From NCBI RefSeq assembly GCF_030403745.1, contig NZ_JAQMWP010000009.1, positions 62,001-126,000 of the forward strand: a stretch of 64,000 nt of DNA, in the 5' to 3' direction. The position numbers and the translations under genes are program-made. The DNA is from Streptomyces sp. S.PB5. GTDB lineage: Bacteria; Actinomycetota; Actinomycetes; Streptomycetales; Streptomycetaceae. The notes beneath the pieces were generated by a model, which was not told where the DNA came from, did no database searches, and was given only the letters and a program-made list of their open reading frames with translations. Of this stretch, positions 49,884 to 59,097 are shown one piece after another (position 1 is the first letter of the stretch; each line of letters begins with the position of its first letter).

Positions 49884-51667
49884 GCGTCGCCTCCCGATGC
49901 GGTACCCCGTGAACCGGCGCCCTCCGGCTCCGGGGTCCCGGGCTCGATGCCCTGCGGATGGGCACCGTCCGGCTCGGCACCGTCCGGCCCCGGGGCTCGC
50001 GGCTCGATCCCCGCCGATACGGCACCTGTCGTCGACGCATCTTCGGGCACCGCCGCCGTCTGCGCACGCGCGGCCCCCCGCAACGGCAGACGGACCTCGA
50101 ACTCCGCCCCGCCCCCGGCGGCCTCCGACACGGTCAGCGTGCCCGCGTGCCGGGCGACCGCCTGCCGTACCAGGGCCAGGCCCAGCCCTCGTCCGCCCGG
50201 CCCCGCCGGCTTGGTCGAGAAGCCTCGCTGGAAGACCGCCTCCGCGTGCGCGGGGTGCACGCCCTCCCCCGTGTCGGAGACCCGCAGGACCAGCTCGTCG
50301 GCGCTGTCCGTGTAGGCGGTCACGGTGACCCGGGCGCCCACGCTGCCCTGCGCCGCGTCCACCGCGTTGTCGATCAGGTTGCCGAGGATCGTCACCAGGT
50401 CGCGTGCGGGGAGTGACTCCGGCAGGAGGCCGTCGTCCAGGCGGCTGTCCTCCGACACGACCAGCTCGACGCCCCGCTCGTTCGCCTGCGCCGTCTTCCC
50501 CAGCAACAGCGCAGCCAGCACCGGCTCGCTCACCGCCGCCACCACCTGGTCCGTCAGCGCCTGCGCCAGTTCCAGTTCCGCCGTCGCGAAGTCCACAGCC
50601 TCGTCCGCCCGCCCCAGCTCGATCAGCGAGACGACCGTGTGGAGCCGGTTCGCCGCCTCGTGCGCCTGTGACCGCAACGCCTGCGTGAACCCGCGCTCGG
50701 AATTCAACTCGCCCATCAGGGACTGGAGTTCGGTGACGTCTCGAAGTGTGACGACCGTTCCCCTGCGCTCGCCGCCCGACACCGGCGAGGTGTTCACCAC
50801 CAGTACCCGGTCCGCCGTCAGATGCACCTCGTCCACCCGCGGCTCCGACGCCAGCAGCGCTCCCGTCAGCGGCGCGGGCAGACCCAGTGACGCGACAGAG
50901 CGGCCTACGACGTCCTCGGCCACGCCCAGCAGCTCCCGCCCCCCGTCGTTGATCAGCGCCACCCGGTACTGCCCGTCCAGCATCAGCAGGCCCTCGCGTA
51001 CGGCGTGCAGCGCGGCCTGGTGGTAGTCGTGCATATGGCTGAGCTCGGCCGCGTTCATGCCATGGGTGTGGCGGCGGAGGCGGGCGTTGATGACGTAGGT
51101 GCCCACCGCGCCCAGGGCGAGAGCCCCGCCTGCGACTCCCAGCAGGGCGGTCAGCTGGCCCTGCACCCGCTTGCTGATCGCCTCTACCTTGATACCGGCG
51201 CTGACCAGGCCGATGACCTTGCCGTCCGCCTGGATCGGGGTGACCGCGCGGACGGAGCGGCCGAGGGTGCCGGTGTAGGTCTCGGTGAAGGACTCGCCGG
51301 CCAGCGCCGGGGCGATGTGGCCGCGGAACGTCTTGCCGATCTCCGACTCCGTCGGGTGGGTCCAGCGGGTGCCCCGCGTATCCATGATCGTGACGAAGTC
51401 GACCTCGGCGTCCCGCATGACCCGTAGCGCGTACGGCTGGAGCCGCGCCGAGGGGTCGGAGGTGCCGATCGCCTCCCGGACCGACGGGGAGTCCGCGACC
51501 GTACGCGCCACCGCCATCGCCTGCCGGCCCGCCGCGTCCTCCGCCTGGCTGCGGTCGCTGACGTACGTGAAGAGCGCGTATCCGGCGACGAGCACCGCTA
51601 TGAGCACGGCCTGCATGGCGAAGAGCTGGCCGGCCAGGCTGCGGGGTCTCGGGACGGGGATGCGCAT
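49880..51667 (-). CDS. CitA/DcuS-type sensor histidine kinase
   Basis: 595 residues. TM1 (about 14-35), a periplasmic PAS/Cache sensor (about 40-175: VRVMRDAEVDFVTIMDTRGTRWTHPTESEIGKTF, typical of CitA/DcuS), TM2 (about 178-197), a cytoplasmic PAS domain (about 220-320), the phospho-acceptor His in SQAHEAANRLHTVVSLIELG (HExxN form of the CitA group) and the ATPase domain (NLIDNAVDAA, DTGEGV, GRGLGLALV). A Pro/Glu/Gly-rich tail of about 55 residues is unusual. It should sense C4-dicarboxylates or citrate outside the cell. Divergent from dctA. Confidence 0.93.
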   Translation of the reverse strand: MRIPVPRPRSLAGQLFAMQAVLIAVLVAGYALFTYVSDRSQAEDAAGRQAMAVARTVADSPSVREAIGTSDPSARLQPYALRVMRDAEVDFVTIMDTRGTRWTHPTESEIGKTFRGHIAPALAGESFTETYTGTLGRSVRAVTPIQADGKVIGLVSAGIKVEAISKRVQGQLTALLGVAGGALALGAVGTYVINARLRRHTHGMNAAELSHMHDYHQAALHAVREGLLMLDGQYRVALINDGGRELLGVAEDVVGRSVASLGLPAPLTGALLASEPRVDEVHLTADRVLVVNTSPVSGGERRGTVVTLRDVTELQSLMGELNSERGFTQALRSQAHEAANRLHTVVSLIELGRADEAVDFATAELELAQALTDQVVAAVSEPVLAALLLGKTAQANERGVELVVSEDSRLDDGLLPESLPARDLVTILGNLIDNAVDAAQGSVGARVTVTAYTDSADELVLRVSDTGEGVHPAHAEAVFQRGFSTKPAGPGGRGLGLALVRQAVARHAGTLTVSEAAGGGAEFEVRLPLRGAARAQTAAVPEDASTTGAVSAGIEPRAPGPDGAEPDGAHPQGIEPGTPEPEGAGSRGTASGGDA

Positions 51668-51819
51668 GTCGTCAGTGTGCCTCCGAGGTTAAGCATGAAC
51701 TAAATGAACGGAAGGGTGACCGCCCTCACAGGGCGGGAGATAGTCACGGCATTCCTCTAAAGCCCGGACGTGAGCCGCACGCCGGTGCGAACCGACGAAG
51801 ACGTCAAAGGAGGGCAGCC

Positions 51820-53196
51820 GTGGCCGCCAGCACCCCCGAAACGGCACCCGCAGTCAAAAAAGACCGCACGCACTACCTCTACATCGCCGTGATCATCGCG
51901 GTCGCCCTCGGCGTCGCCGTCGGTCTGGCCGCTCCCGACTTCGCCGTCGAGCTCAAGCCCATCGGTACGGGCTTTGTGAACCTGATCAAGATGATGATCT
52001 CCCCGATCATCTTCTGCACGATCGTGCTCGGCATCGGCTCCGTACGGAAGGCCGCCAAGGTCGGCGCCGTCGGCGGTATCGCCCTGGTCTACTTCACGAT
52101 CATGTCGCTGGTCGCGCTGGGCATCGGCCTGGTCGTCGGCAACATCCTGGACCCGGGCACCGGCCTCGCGGTGACCGACGCGGTCAAGGACGCCGGTCAC
52201 GCACAGGTCGACGCGGAGGCCAAGGACACCACCGAGTTCCTGCTGGGCATCATCCCGACCACGATCGTCTCCGCCTTCACCGGCGGTGAGGTGCTCCAGA
52301 CCCTGCTCGTCGCGCTGCTCGCCGGGTTCGCGCTGCAGGCCATGGGTGACGCAGGTCAGCCGATCATCCGTGGTGTGGAGCACATCCAGCGCCTCGTCTT
52401 CCGCATCCTCGCCATGGTGATGTGGGCCGCGCCGATCGGTGCCTTCGGTGCCATCGCCGCCGTCACCGGTTCCGCCGGTCTGGACGCGCTCAAGAGCCTC
52501 GCGGTGCTGATGCTCGGCTTCTACACCACCTGTTTCCTCTTCGTCTTCATCGTGCTCGCCGCGCTGCTGAAGATCGTCTCGGGTCTGAACATCCTCACGT
52601 TCTTCAAGTACCTGGGCCGTGAGTTCCTGCTGATCCTGTCCACCTCCTCCTCCGAGTCGGCGCTGCCGCGCCTCATCGCGAAGATGGAGCACCTGGGCGT
52701 CAGCAAGCCCGTCGTCGGCATCACCGTCCCGACCGGTTACTCCTTCAACCTCGACGGCACCATGATCTACATGACCATGGCCTCGCTGTTCATCGCCGAC
52801 GCCATGGGTACGCCGATGTCGATCGGTGAGCAGATCCCGCTGCTGCTCTTCCTGCTGGTCGCCTCCAAGGGCGCCGCGGGTGTCACCGGTGCCGGTCTCG
52901 CGACCCTGGCCGGCGGCCTCCAGTCGCACAAGCCCGCCCTGGTGGACGGCATCGGCCTCATCGTCGGCATCGACCGCTTCATGAGCGAGGCCCGCGCCCT
53001 CACCAACTTCGCGGGCAACGCCGTCGCCACGGTCCTCATCGGCACCTGGACCAAGGAGATCGACCGCCAGCGCGTCGACCAGGTCCTCGCCGGCCACCTC
53101 CCCTTCGACGAGAAGACCCTCCTCGACGACGGCCACGGCACCGCTCCCGCGGAGGTGCCGGAGCAGGGCGGCGAGAAGGAACTCGCCAAGGCCTAG
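51820..53196 (+). CDS. dctA: DctA, C4-dicarboxylate:cation symporter
   Basis: 458 residues, a DAACS-family carrier. It imports succinate, fumarate and malate with protons or sodium. Conserved features: MMISPIIFCTIVLGI, the re-entrant hairpin STSSSESALPRL, the binding-site motif TGYSFNLDGTMIYM, and NFAGNAVATVLIG in helix 8. AAAGGAGGG precedes the GTG start. The CitA/DcuS-type two-component genes are divergent across a 152-bp gap. The acidic C-terminal tail ends QGGEKELAKA. Confidence 0.95.
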   Translation: MAASTPETAPAVKKDRTHYLYIAVIIAVALGVAVGLAAPDFAVELKPIGTGFVNLIKMMISPIIFCTIVLGIGSVRKAAKVGAVGGIALVYFTIMSLVALGIGLVVGNILDPGTGLAVTDAVKDAGHAQVDAEAKDTTEFLLGIIPTTIVSAFTGGEVLQTLLVALLAGFALQAMGDAGQPIIRGVEHIQRLVFRILAMVMWAAPIGAFGAIAAVTGSAGLDALKSLAVLMLGFYTTCFLFVFIVLAALLKIVSGLNILTFFKYLGREFLLILSTSSSESALPRLIAKMEHLGVSKPVVGITVPTGYSFNLDGTMIYMTMASLFIADAMGTPMSIGEQIPLLLFLLVASKGAAGVTGAGLATLAGGLQSHKPALVDGIGLIVGIDRFMSEARALTNFAGNAVATVLIGTWTKEIDRQRVDQVLAGHLPFDEKTLLDDGHGTAPAEVPEQGGEKELAKA

Positions 53197-53256
53197 CCCC
53201 GGCCCGGCCGTCCCCCCGGCCCGGCCGCCAGCCCCGGCCCAGCCGGGGAACGGACT

Positions 53257-53296
53257 CCGGGCGGCTGAGTAGCTCCCCCGTCGCTCAGCCGCCCGG
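53257..53296 (+). terminator. dctA terminator
   Basis: 13-bp perfect stem CCGGGCGGCTGAG / CTCAGCCGCCCGG with a 14-base loop, 60 bp after the dctA stop. Typical GC-rich Streptomyces hairpin terminator without a T-run. Confidence 0.7.
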
Positions 53297-53377
53297 GCAA
53301 TGATCAACCGGGAACGGTAACTCGATCTCGGAACGACAACTCAATCGCTCGGCTTCGCCACCACAGTCCGGTGGCAC

Positions 53378-53435
53378 GAGAGGCGGTACGCCCGCCGCGG
53401 TCAAAACGGTGACCGCGGCGGGCGTACCGCCTCTC
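53378..53435. repeat. Perfect 26-bp inverted repeat
   Basis: Left arm 53378-53403 and right arm 53410-53435 are exactly complementary around the loop AAACGG; the arms contain GGCGGTACGCCCGCCGCGG. It would form a very stable hairpin, longer than needed for termination. Confidence 0.85.
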
Positions 53436-53550
53436 CGGCTGCCGGGGCCGGGCACCCCGCTCACCGTCGGCTCACCGGACTCTTACCCCCTCCCACTAGC
53501 GTGCCGCGTCTGTCCGGTACGGACGCAGAACAGTGGTGGAGGCGCGGGGG

Positions 53551-54315
53551 ATGGCGATCGACTGGGACCGGCGGACGTGTGCGCGCCGCGGGCATGTGAC
53601 GTACGCGCCGGACGACCCCCGGCTGCGGGTCCGGCTGCACGCCGAGACCGCCCTCGGGGAGGTCTGGCGCTGTCTGCGCTGCGGCGACTTCGCGCTGGGG
53701 GAGCCGCATGGCGCGGGACCGGCTTCCGAGGCCCCTCTGGTACCGCGCGGCACGGTCCTGCGTGACCTGTTCATCCTGCGCTTCCTGGCCGTCGAGCGGG
53801 CCGTGCGCGGGGTGTTCGTCGTGCTGGTGGCGCTGGCCGTCTGGAAGTTCAGCAACAGCCAGGACGCGGTGCGCCGCCTCTTCGACGAGTATCTGGACGT
53901 CTTCCGCCCGGTGTTCCGGCACTTCCACTACGACCTCGACCACTCACCGGTCGTCGGCACCGTCCAGAAGACCTTCGGCTACCGCCACGACACCCTTGTC
54001 CTGGTGGCGGTGTTGCTGCTCGCCTACGCGGTGATCGAACTCGTCGAGGCGGTCGGCCTCTGGTACGCCAAGCGCTGGGCGGAGTATCTGACGGTGGTCG
54101 CCACGGCAGCGTTCCTCCCCCTGGAGATCTACGAACTCACCGAGCACATCAGCTGGTTGAAGATCGGCACGCTGGTCCTCAACATCCTCGCCGTCGTATA
54201 CATCCTGCTGGCCAAGCGGCTGTTCGGGCTGCGCGGCGGGCACCGAGCCTTCGAGGCGGAGCGGCGCAGTGCGTCGCTGCTGGAGGTCGAGGCGGCGGCG
54301 AAGGTGCCCGCCTGA
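53551..54315 (+). CDS. DUF2127-type membrane protein with Cys/His N-terminus
   Basis: 254 residues from the ATG at 53551 (GGAGG at 53538-53542). The soluble N-terminus (1-60) has possible zinc ligands: CARRGHVTYAP and WRCLRCGDF, with CLRC a knuckle. The membrane domain (about 75-225) has four helices in the DUF2127 pattern: VERAVRGVFVVLVALAVWKF, TLVLVAVLLLAYAVIELVEAVGLWYAKRWAEYLT, LEIYELTEHISWLKIGTLVLNILAVVYI. Function unknown. Confidence 0.82.
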   Translation: MAIDWDRRTCARRGHVTYAPDDPRLRVRLHAETALGEVWRCLRCGDFALGEPHGAGPASEAPLVPRGTVLRDLFILRFLAVERAVRGVFVVLVALAVWKFSNSQDAVRRLFDEYLDVFRPVFRHFHYDLDHSPVVGTVQKTFGYRHDTLVLVAVLLLAYAVIELVEAVGLWYAKRWAEYLTVVATAAFLPLEIYELTEHISWLKIGTLVLNILAVVYILLAKRLFGLRGGHRAFEAERRSASLLEVEAAAKVPA

Positions 54316-54327
54316 CCCGGCGGGACG

Positions 54328-54768
54328 TCAGGCCCAGGGGTCCGTGATCTCCCGCAGCAGTGTCAGCGCCTCGCGCAGCTGCTTCATCCGCCGCTCGCCG
54401 AGATGCTCCTTCCACTCCCTCTCGACCTCGGCGACCACCCCGTCGGCGACCTCCTTCGCCGCCCACGCCTTCTCCGCGCCGCACACCAGCCGGGCCCGCC
54501 TGTCGGTCGGGTCCGGGACGCGTCGTACGTAGCCCGACTTCTCCAGCTGGTCGACCAGGAAGCCCGCGGTCTGCTTGGTGATCTGGGCCTGTTCGGCCAG
54601 TTCGGTCAGCCGCGTGCCGTCGGGGCCGATGCGCTGCATGACCCGGGCCTGGGCGGGCGTGAAGTCGTCGAAGCCGGCCTCGGCGAGGGCGGCGAAGACG
54701 CGGTTCTCCAGGGCCCGGTACGGGAGGAACAGGAGCACGCCCGTGTTGAGGTCGCTCTCCGTCGCCAT
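54328..54768 (-). CDS. MarR-family regulator of the adjacent mycothiol-enzyme gene
   Basis: 146 residues; HTH at about 52-100: TRLTELAEQAQITKQTAGFLVDQLEKSGYVRR, then the wing DPTDRRARLVC. Divergent from a maleylpyruvate-isomerase-family gene across 90 bp that hold a promoter whose spacer is a near-perfect 21-bp palindrome. It very likely represses both genes. Many MarR proteins of this layout respond to phenolic or oxidised compounds, which would suit a thiol-dependent enzyme; this is inferred. Confidence 0.9.
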   Translation of the reverse strand: MATESDLNTGVLLFLPYRALENRVFAALAEAGFDDFTPAQARVMQRIGPDGTRLTELAEQAQITKQTAGFLVDQLEKSGYVRRVPDPTDRRARLVCGAEKAWAAKEVADGVVAEVEREWKEHLGERRMKQLREALTLLREITDPWA

Positions 54769-54792
54769 GGTCGCTGTCTCCAGATCCGGTGC

Positions 54793-54830
54793 TTGACATT
54801 GGTCAGAGTCTCTGACTAATTTGGTCAGAG
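54793..54830 (+). promoter_or_regulatory. Promoter with embedded MarR operator
   Basis: TTGACA (54793-54798), 18-bp spacer, TAATTT (54817-54822). The spacer region 54799-54819 is the palindrome TTGGTCAGAG-T-CTCTGACTAA, and another half site TTGGTCAGAG follows at 54821-54830. Repressor bound here would block the polymerase on the promoter of the gene at 54859. Confidence 0.8.
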
Positions 54831-54858
54831 AAGCTTACCACTTGAGTGGGTGATTCCC

Positions 54859-55518
54859 ATGGGTGCCGTATCGGAAGCCGCGCTGGACACCGACGAGCTC
54901 TGGCAGATCGTCGACCGGGAGCGGGAGAGCCTGGCCGATCTCCTGGACGGGCTGAGCCCGGAGGAGTGGGAGACGCGGACGCGGTGCGGTGACTGGCGGG
55001 TCAGGGATGTGGCCGCGCATCTGACGATCGCCGCGCGCTTCACCTACGGGCAGGTCGTACGGGAGATGCTCCGGGCCCGTGGCGACTGGAACCGGATGAT
55101 CCATGACTCCGCCGTCCGCGAGGCCGCGCTGCCGGTCGGGGACATCGTCGGCAACCTCCGCTCGATCATCGGCTCCCGCCGCCTCGCCCCCACCACCTCA
55201 CCCCGCGAACCCCTCCTCGACCTCCTCGTCCACGGCCAGGACATCGCCCTCGCCCTCGGCCGCCACCGCGAGATGCCCCCGGCCGCCGCCCGCGACTCCG
55301 CCGACCGCGTGTGGACCATGCGGTTCCCGCCCCGGCCGTGGCCCCTGCCGAAGGCGCGGCTCATCGCCACGGACATCGCGTGGACGCGGGGCGAGGGGGC
55401 GGAGATCAGCGGTCCCGTCTCGGCACTGCTGCTCCTGCTCACCGGCCGCCCGGACGCGGCCCGTGAGTGGGCCGAACGCGCCGGGGAGCCGTGGACGGGG
55501 GGCATGGCTCCCCGGTGA
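54859..55518 (+). CDS. Maleylpyruvate isomerase/DinB-like mycothiol-dependent protein
   Basis: 219 residues. The N-terminal MDMPI four-helix bundle (about 10-150) has the metal-site motifs of the family: WETRTRCGDWRVRDVAAHLTIAARF (His57 region) and EPLLDLLVHGQDIALALGRH (His near 125). The C-terminal quarter holds ARLIATDIAWTRGEGAEISGPVSALLLLLTGR. Members use mycothiol for isomerisation or detoxification; the substrate is not known. Regulated by the divergent MarR. An in-frame GTG at 54850 is an alternative start. Confidence 0.85.
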   Translation: MGAVSEAALDTDELWQIVDRERESLADLLDGLSPEEWETRTRCGDWRVRDVAAHLTIAARFTYGQVVREMLRARGDWNRMIHDSAVREAALPVGDIVGNLRSIIGSRRLAPTTSPREPLLDLLVHGQDIALALGRHREMPPAAARDSADRVWTMRFPPRPWPLPKARLIATDIAWTRGEGAEISGPVSALLLLLTGRPDAAREWAERAGEPWTGGMAPR

Positions 55519-55695
55519 CGTCCTCGATGACGTCCTCCCGTCCTCGGTGACGTTCTCCGGTCCTCGGTGACATATCGGCCGACACCTCTCGCCCCTTTCC
55601 GGACCCTTCGCCGCCACTTGCCCAAAATCCTTTGACCCGCCCGTCCGCTCGGCCCCACGCTGGAAAGCCTCGGCACCGGACGTACGGAGGCGGCC

Positions 55696-57270
55696 ATGGG
55701 GGAGTCCGAGGTGTACGGGGCCACGCAGGGAGCGGGGGCGGGGCATGCGGTCGTGTCCGTGGGGGCGGCGGAGCCCGTGGCGGCGCATTCGCTCGACCGG
55801 ATCGAGGAGTTGTTCACGGAGTTCCTCATGGCGGTCGCCCGGCCGGTGGACCAGGCGCGGGAGGACGGCCGGAATCTGAGCCGGCGGCTGCAGGCCCACC
55901 TGGGGTCCGATCCGTCCGGGTGGCCCGTCGTCAAGGCCGCCTATCCGCCGTACGACCTGCCCAACGTCCATCTCGCGCTGGAGAGTTGGTTCGCCGCCGA
56001 CGGCCGCTCCCACGAGCTGGTCGGGCTGCGCGGCTCCCGGCACCGCGGTGATCTCTCGCTCGGTGACATCATCGAGTCCGCCGACCGCCATGACCGGTTC
56101 ACCGTCGGCGCCGTCGAGTACGCCCATCTGCCGGTCTCCCCGGACGCCGAACTCGCCTGCGTGTCCTGCGGGTTCTTTCTCGGCGAGGAGGGCGGCGAGC
56201 GGTTCGCGGTACTGCTGCGCGGGCCCGCCGACGAGTACGGGCGCAACAAGGTCGAGATCGAGGTCATCGCGGCGGAGAAGGAGTTCTCGGACCGCGTGCT
56301 CGCCGAGATCGACGTGCTCGTACATGAACACAACGTCTTCCGCGGTCAGGTGCTGTCCTTCGAGGGCTCGGAGTTCGGGCACGGCCTCGGGCCGTTCCGC
56401 TTCCACCGTCGGCCGGGCCTGACCCGTGAGGAGATCGTGCTGCCGGCCGGTCTGCTGGACCGCGTCGACCGGCAGGTCGTCGGTGTGGCCCGGCGCCGCG
56501 AGCAACTGCGCGCGGCCGGACAGCACTTGCGCCGGGGGCTACTTCTCTACGGCCCGCCCGGCACCGGCAAGACCCACACCGTCCGCTATCTCCTCTCCCA
56601 CCTCCCGGAGTTCACGGCCGTCATCCTCTCCGGCGTCACCATCGGCGCGATCGCCCCGGCCTGCGCCCTGGCGCGGATGCTCCAGCCTGCCCTCGTCGTC
56701 CTGGAGGACTGCGACCTCATCGCGGAGGCCCGTCACTTCGGAGGCGGTGAACAGCCCCTGCTCTTCCAGGTGTTGAACGAGATGGACGGCCTCGGAGACG
56801 ATGCCGACGTCGCCTTCCTCCTCACCACCAACCGCGCCGACCTCCTCGAACCCGCCCTGGCACAACGCCCGGGCCGCGTCGACCTGGCCGTCGAGATCCC
56901 CCTCCCCGACGCCGAGGGCCGGGCCCGGCTCCTCGACCTCTACGGCGGCGGGCTCGGCCTCGACGCGGAGATCGTCGCGGAAGTGGTGGCGCGTACCGAG
57001 GGCACGACCGCCTCCTTCACCAAGGAGCTGGTACGGCGGTCCGTGCTCGTCGCCGCCGAGCGGGAGTCGGCGCGCACGGAACCGCGGGACGTCCGCGCGG
57101 CCCTCGACGAGCTGCTGTCCGACCATGACCGGCTGACGCGGCGACTGCTCGGGGTGCCGGGCGGGGAGGACGTCGAGGACGAGGACTGGATGCCGGACGG
57201 CGACGAGGACGAGGGAGAGTCAAGGGCGAGGCCGATCGTCAGGGGCTTCTACACACCGCCGCCGCGCTGA
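55696..57270 (+). CDS. AAA-family ATPase
   Basis: 524 residues. The N-terminal half (1 to about 260) is a conserved but unassigned domain. The AAA module follows: Walker A GPPGTGKTHT at 286-295, Walker B LVVLEDCDLI, NEMDGLGDDADVAFLLTTNRAD (sensor 1), and the arginine-finger region LAQRPGRVDLAVEIPLPD. A helical lid follows and the tail is very acidic (EDVEDEDWMPDGDEDEGES). It resembles 26S/FtsH-like AAA modules but has no protease domain, so a remodelling role is likely. The stop overlaps the converging aldo/keto reductase gene by 22 bp. Confidence 0.85.
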   Translation: MGESEVYGATQGAGAGHAVVSVGAAEPVAAHSLDRIEELFTEFLMAVARPVDQAREDGRNLSRRLQAHLGSDPSGWPVVKAAYPPYDLPNVHLALESWFAADGRSHELVGLRGSRHRGDLSLGDIIESADRHDRFTVGAVEYAHLPVSPDAELACVSCGFFLGEEGGERFAVLLRGPADEYGRNKVEIEVIAAEKEFSDRVLAEIDVLVHEHNVFRGQVLSFEGSEFGHGLGPFRFHRRPGLTREEIVLPAGLLDRVDRQVVGVARRREQLRAAGQHLRRGLLLYGPPGTGKTHTVRYLLSHLPEFTAVILSGVTIGAIAPACALARMLQPALVVLEDCDLIAEARHFGGGEQPLLFQVLNEMDGLGDDADVAFLLTTNRADLLEPALAQRPGRVDLAVEIPLPDAEGRARLLDLYGGGLGLDAEIVAEVVARTEGTTASFTKELVRRSVLVAAERESARTEPRDVRAALDELLSDHDRLTRRLLGVPGGEDVEDEDWMPDGDEDEGESRARPIVRGFYTPPPR

Positions 57271-58136
57271 CCGTCCAGCCGCGCCAGCTCCTGCGCGCTC
57301 AGCACCAGCTCCGCCGCCCCCGCCGAGTCCCGGATCGTCTCCGGACGGCTCGCCCCCGGGATCGGAATCAGGGTCGGCGACTTCGCCGACAGCCAGGCCA
57401 GGCAGATCTGTTGGGGACTCACCCCGCGCTCTGCCGCTACCTCGTGGAAGGCCCCGTACCGCCCCCTTCCCGGCAGTCCCGACGGCCCGTCCAGCGAGCT
57501 GCGCGAGATCCCGCCCAGCGGACTCCACGGCAGGAAGGCCAGCCCGAGCTCCGCGCACAGCCGCAGCTCGGCCTCGGCGGACCGTACGGCCGGCGAGTAC
57601 TCGTTCTGCACCGACACCAGCCGGTCGCCGAGGATCGCACGGGCCGTACGGATCTGCTCCGCATCCGCGTTGGAGACTCCGGCCAGCCGGATCTTGCCCT
57701 CGTCGAGCAGTTCGCGCAGTGCGCCGACCGAATCCTCGAAGGGCACGGCGGGGTCCGGCTTGTGGAGTTGGTAGAGGCCGATGGCCTCGACGCCGAGGCG
57801 CTTCAGTGATCCCTCGGCGGCCCGCTTCAGATGCCGGGGGTCGCCGTTCACCGTCCAGCTGCCGTCGGCCGGCCGGCCCCGGCCGCCCTTCGTGGCGACC
57901 AGCACCTCGGAGCGGGCGCCCGCGAGGGCGCGGGCCACGAGCCGTTCGTTGTGGCCGGGTTCGGCGCCGGGCAGATGGTAGGAGTCGGCGGTGTCGAACA
58001 GGGTCACCCCTGCGTCCAGCGCCGCCCGCACGGTCGCCAGGGCGCGCTCCTCGTCCGGCCGTCCCTCGATGGACAGCGGCATCGCACCGAGGCCCACGGC
58101 ACTCACCTTGAGGTCGCCGAGTGTGCGGTACCGCAT
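57249..58136 (-). CDS. Aldo/keto reductase
   Basis: 295 residues of the AKR TIM barrel. It starts MRYRTLGDLKVSAVGLGAMPL. The catalytic set is visible: Asp and Tyr in LFDTADSYHLPG, Lys in LVATKGG, and His in LYQLHKPDP. The NADPH site includes WSPLGGIS and IPIPGASRPETI. It lies 1 bp after the upstream NAD-epimerase-like gene and is co-transcribed with it. The substrate is unknown. Confidence 0.92.
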   Translation of the reverse strand: MRYRTLGDLKVSAVGLGAMPLSIEGRPDEERALATVRAALDAGVTLFDTADSYHLPGAEPGHNERLVARALAGARSEVLVATKGGRGRPADGSWTVNGDPRHLKRAAEGSLKRLGVEAIGLYQLHKPDPAVPFEDSVGALRELLDEGKIRLAGVSNADAEQIRTARAILGDRLVSVQNEYSPAVRSAEAELRLCAELGLAFLPWSPLGGISRSSLDGPSGLPGRGRYGAFHEVAAERGVSPQQICLAWLSAKSPTLIPIPGASRPETIRDSAGAAELVLSAQELARLDGQRGGGV

Positions 58137-58137
58137 G

Positions 58138-59052
58138 TCAGTTCCCGTCCTTTCCGAGCGTCTCCGCCACGGCCGACGACAGCCAGGCCGGTGCGGCACG
58201 GAAGGCGAAACCGAGCCTCGTGGCGCGGGAGTTGTCCATGCCGTAGGAGCGGAAGAAGGAGAACGGCGAGACCTCGCCGACCTCGACCAGCTGGAGCACG
58301 ACCTTGCCGTCGGGGATGTGCGCGACGATCGCCTCGCACAGGTCGACGGTGGCCAGCGGGCCGTGGGAGGCCGCGTTGACCGGGCCGGTGAAGTCCTCGC
58401 CCGCCGCCCACACCAGGAAGTCGGCGATCTCCTCGACGTGGATGTAGGTGGCGGGCTGGTTGGAGAAGGGCACGGCGATCGGCTCGCGGGCCCGGATCCG
58501 GGAGGCGTAGTGGTCGAGGCGCCCCGTGAAGTCGTCGGCCCCGCCCAGCACATGGGCCACCCGGACGGCCACGTACGGGAAGTCCGGCGCGGCCGCGAAC
58601 ACCGCCTCCGCCTGTCGCTTGCCCTCGCCGTAGTGGGAGTCGAGGAACTCCGGGTCCTCCCAGGGGAGTTCGAGATCCACGGGCACGCTCAGCGGATCGA
58701 CGGCGTCCTCACGGACCGGCGTGATCGAGTCCTCGTACTCGTACACCTCGACCGTCGACGTCATCACATAGCGCCGGGTCCGTCCCGTGAACACCCGCCG
58801 GGCGATCTCCGCCTGCTTCGGTGTGTAGCAGACCTGGTCGACGACGACGTCGAAGGTGCGGGAACCGAGCGCCTCGGTGAGGGACCTCTCGTCGTTCCGG
58901 TCGGCGACCAGGTGCGTCACGCCGGGCGGCGGGCCGGCCGAGCCGCGGTTCAGTACCGTCACCCGGTCCCCGGCGGCCAGCAGACGTGTGATGAGCCGCT
59001 TGCCGAAATAGCGGCTGCCGCCGATGACCAGTATCTCCCGTGCCTTTTTCAT
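58138..59052 (-). CDS. NAD-dependent epimerase/dehydratase-family protein
   Basis: 304 residues of the extended short-chain dehydrogenase type. The Rossmann motif is GGSRYFGKRL, close to the start (MKKAREILVIGGSRYFG). The usual Tyr-x-x-x-Lys is seen as YGEGKRQAE, and STVEVYEYE supplies the Ser/Thr. It resembles the chloroplast-stem-loop-binding/isoflavone-reductase-like group often annotated as reductase. It is divergent from an Lrp gene (45 bp between starts), suggesting control by it. Confidence 0.88.
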   Translation of the reverse strand: MKKAREILVIGGSRYFGKRLITRLLAAGDRVTVLNRGSAGPPPGVTHLVADRNDERSLTEALGSRTFDVVVDQVCYTPKQAEIARRVFTGRTRRYVMTSTVEVYEYEDSITPVREDAVDPLSVPVDLELPWEDPEFLDSHYGEGKRQAEAVFAAAPDFPYVAVRVAHVLGGADDFTGRLDHYASRIRAREPIAVPFSNQPATYIHVEEIADFLVWAAGEDFTGPVNAASHGPLATVDLCEAIVAHIPDGKVVLQLVEVGEVSPFSFFRSYGMDNSRATRLGFAFRAAPAWLSSAVAETLGKDGN

Positions 59053-59097
59053 GACCATAATTCTCCCGGCGTACATCCACGTCCTGAAGGGGGAACC

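Larger units (their letters stand above)
53197..53550. other. Intergenic region with two strong hairpins
   Basis: 354 bp with no gene. It holds the dctA terminator (53257-53296) and a 26-bp perfect inverted repeat (53378-53435). The promoter of the DUF2127 gene should lie in the last 100 bp. Confidence 0.65.
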
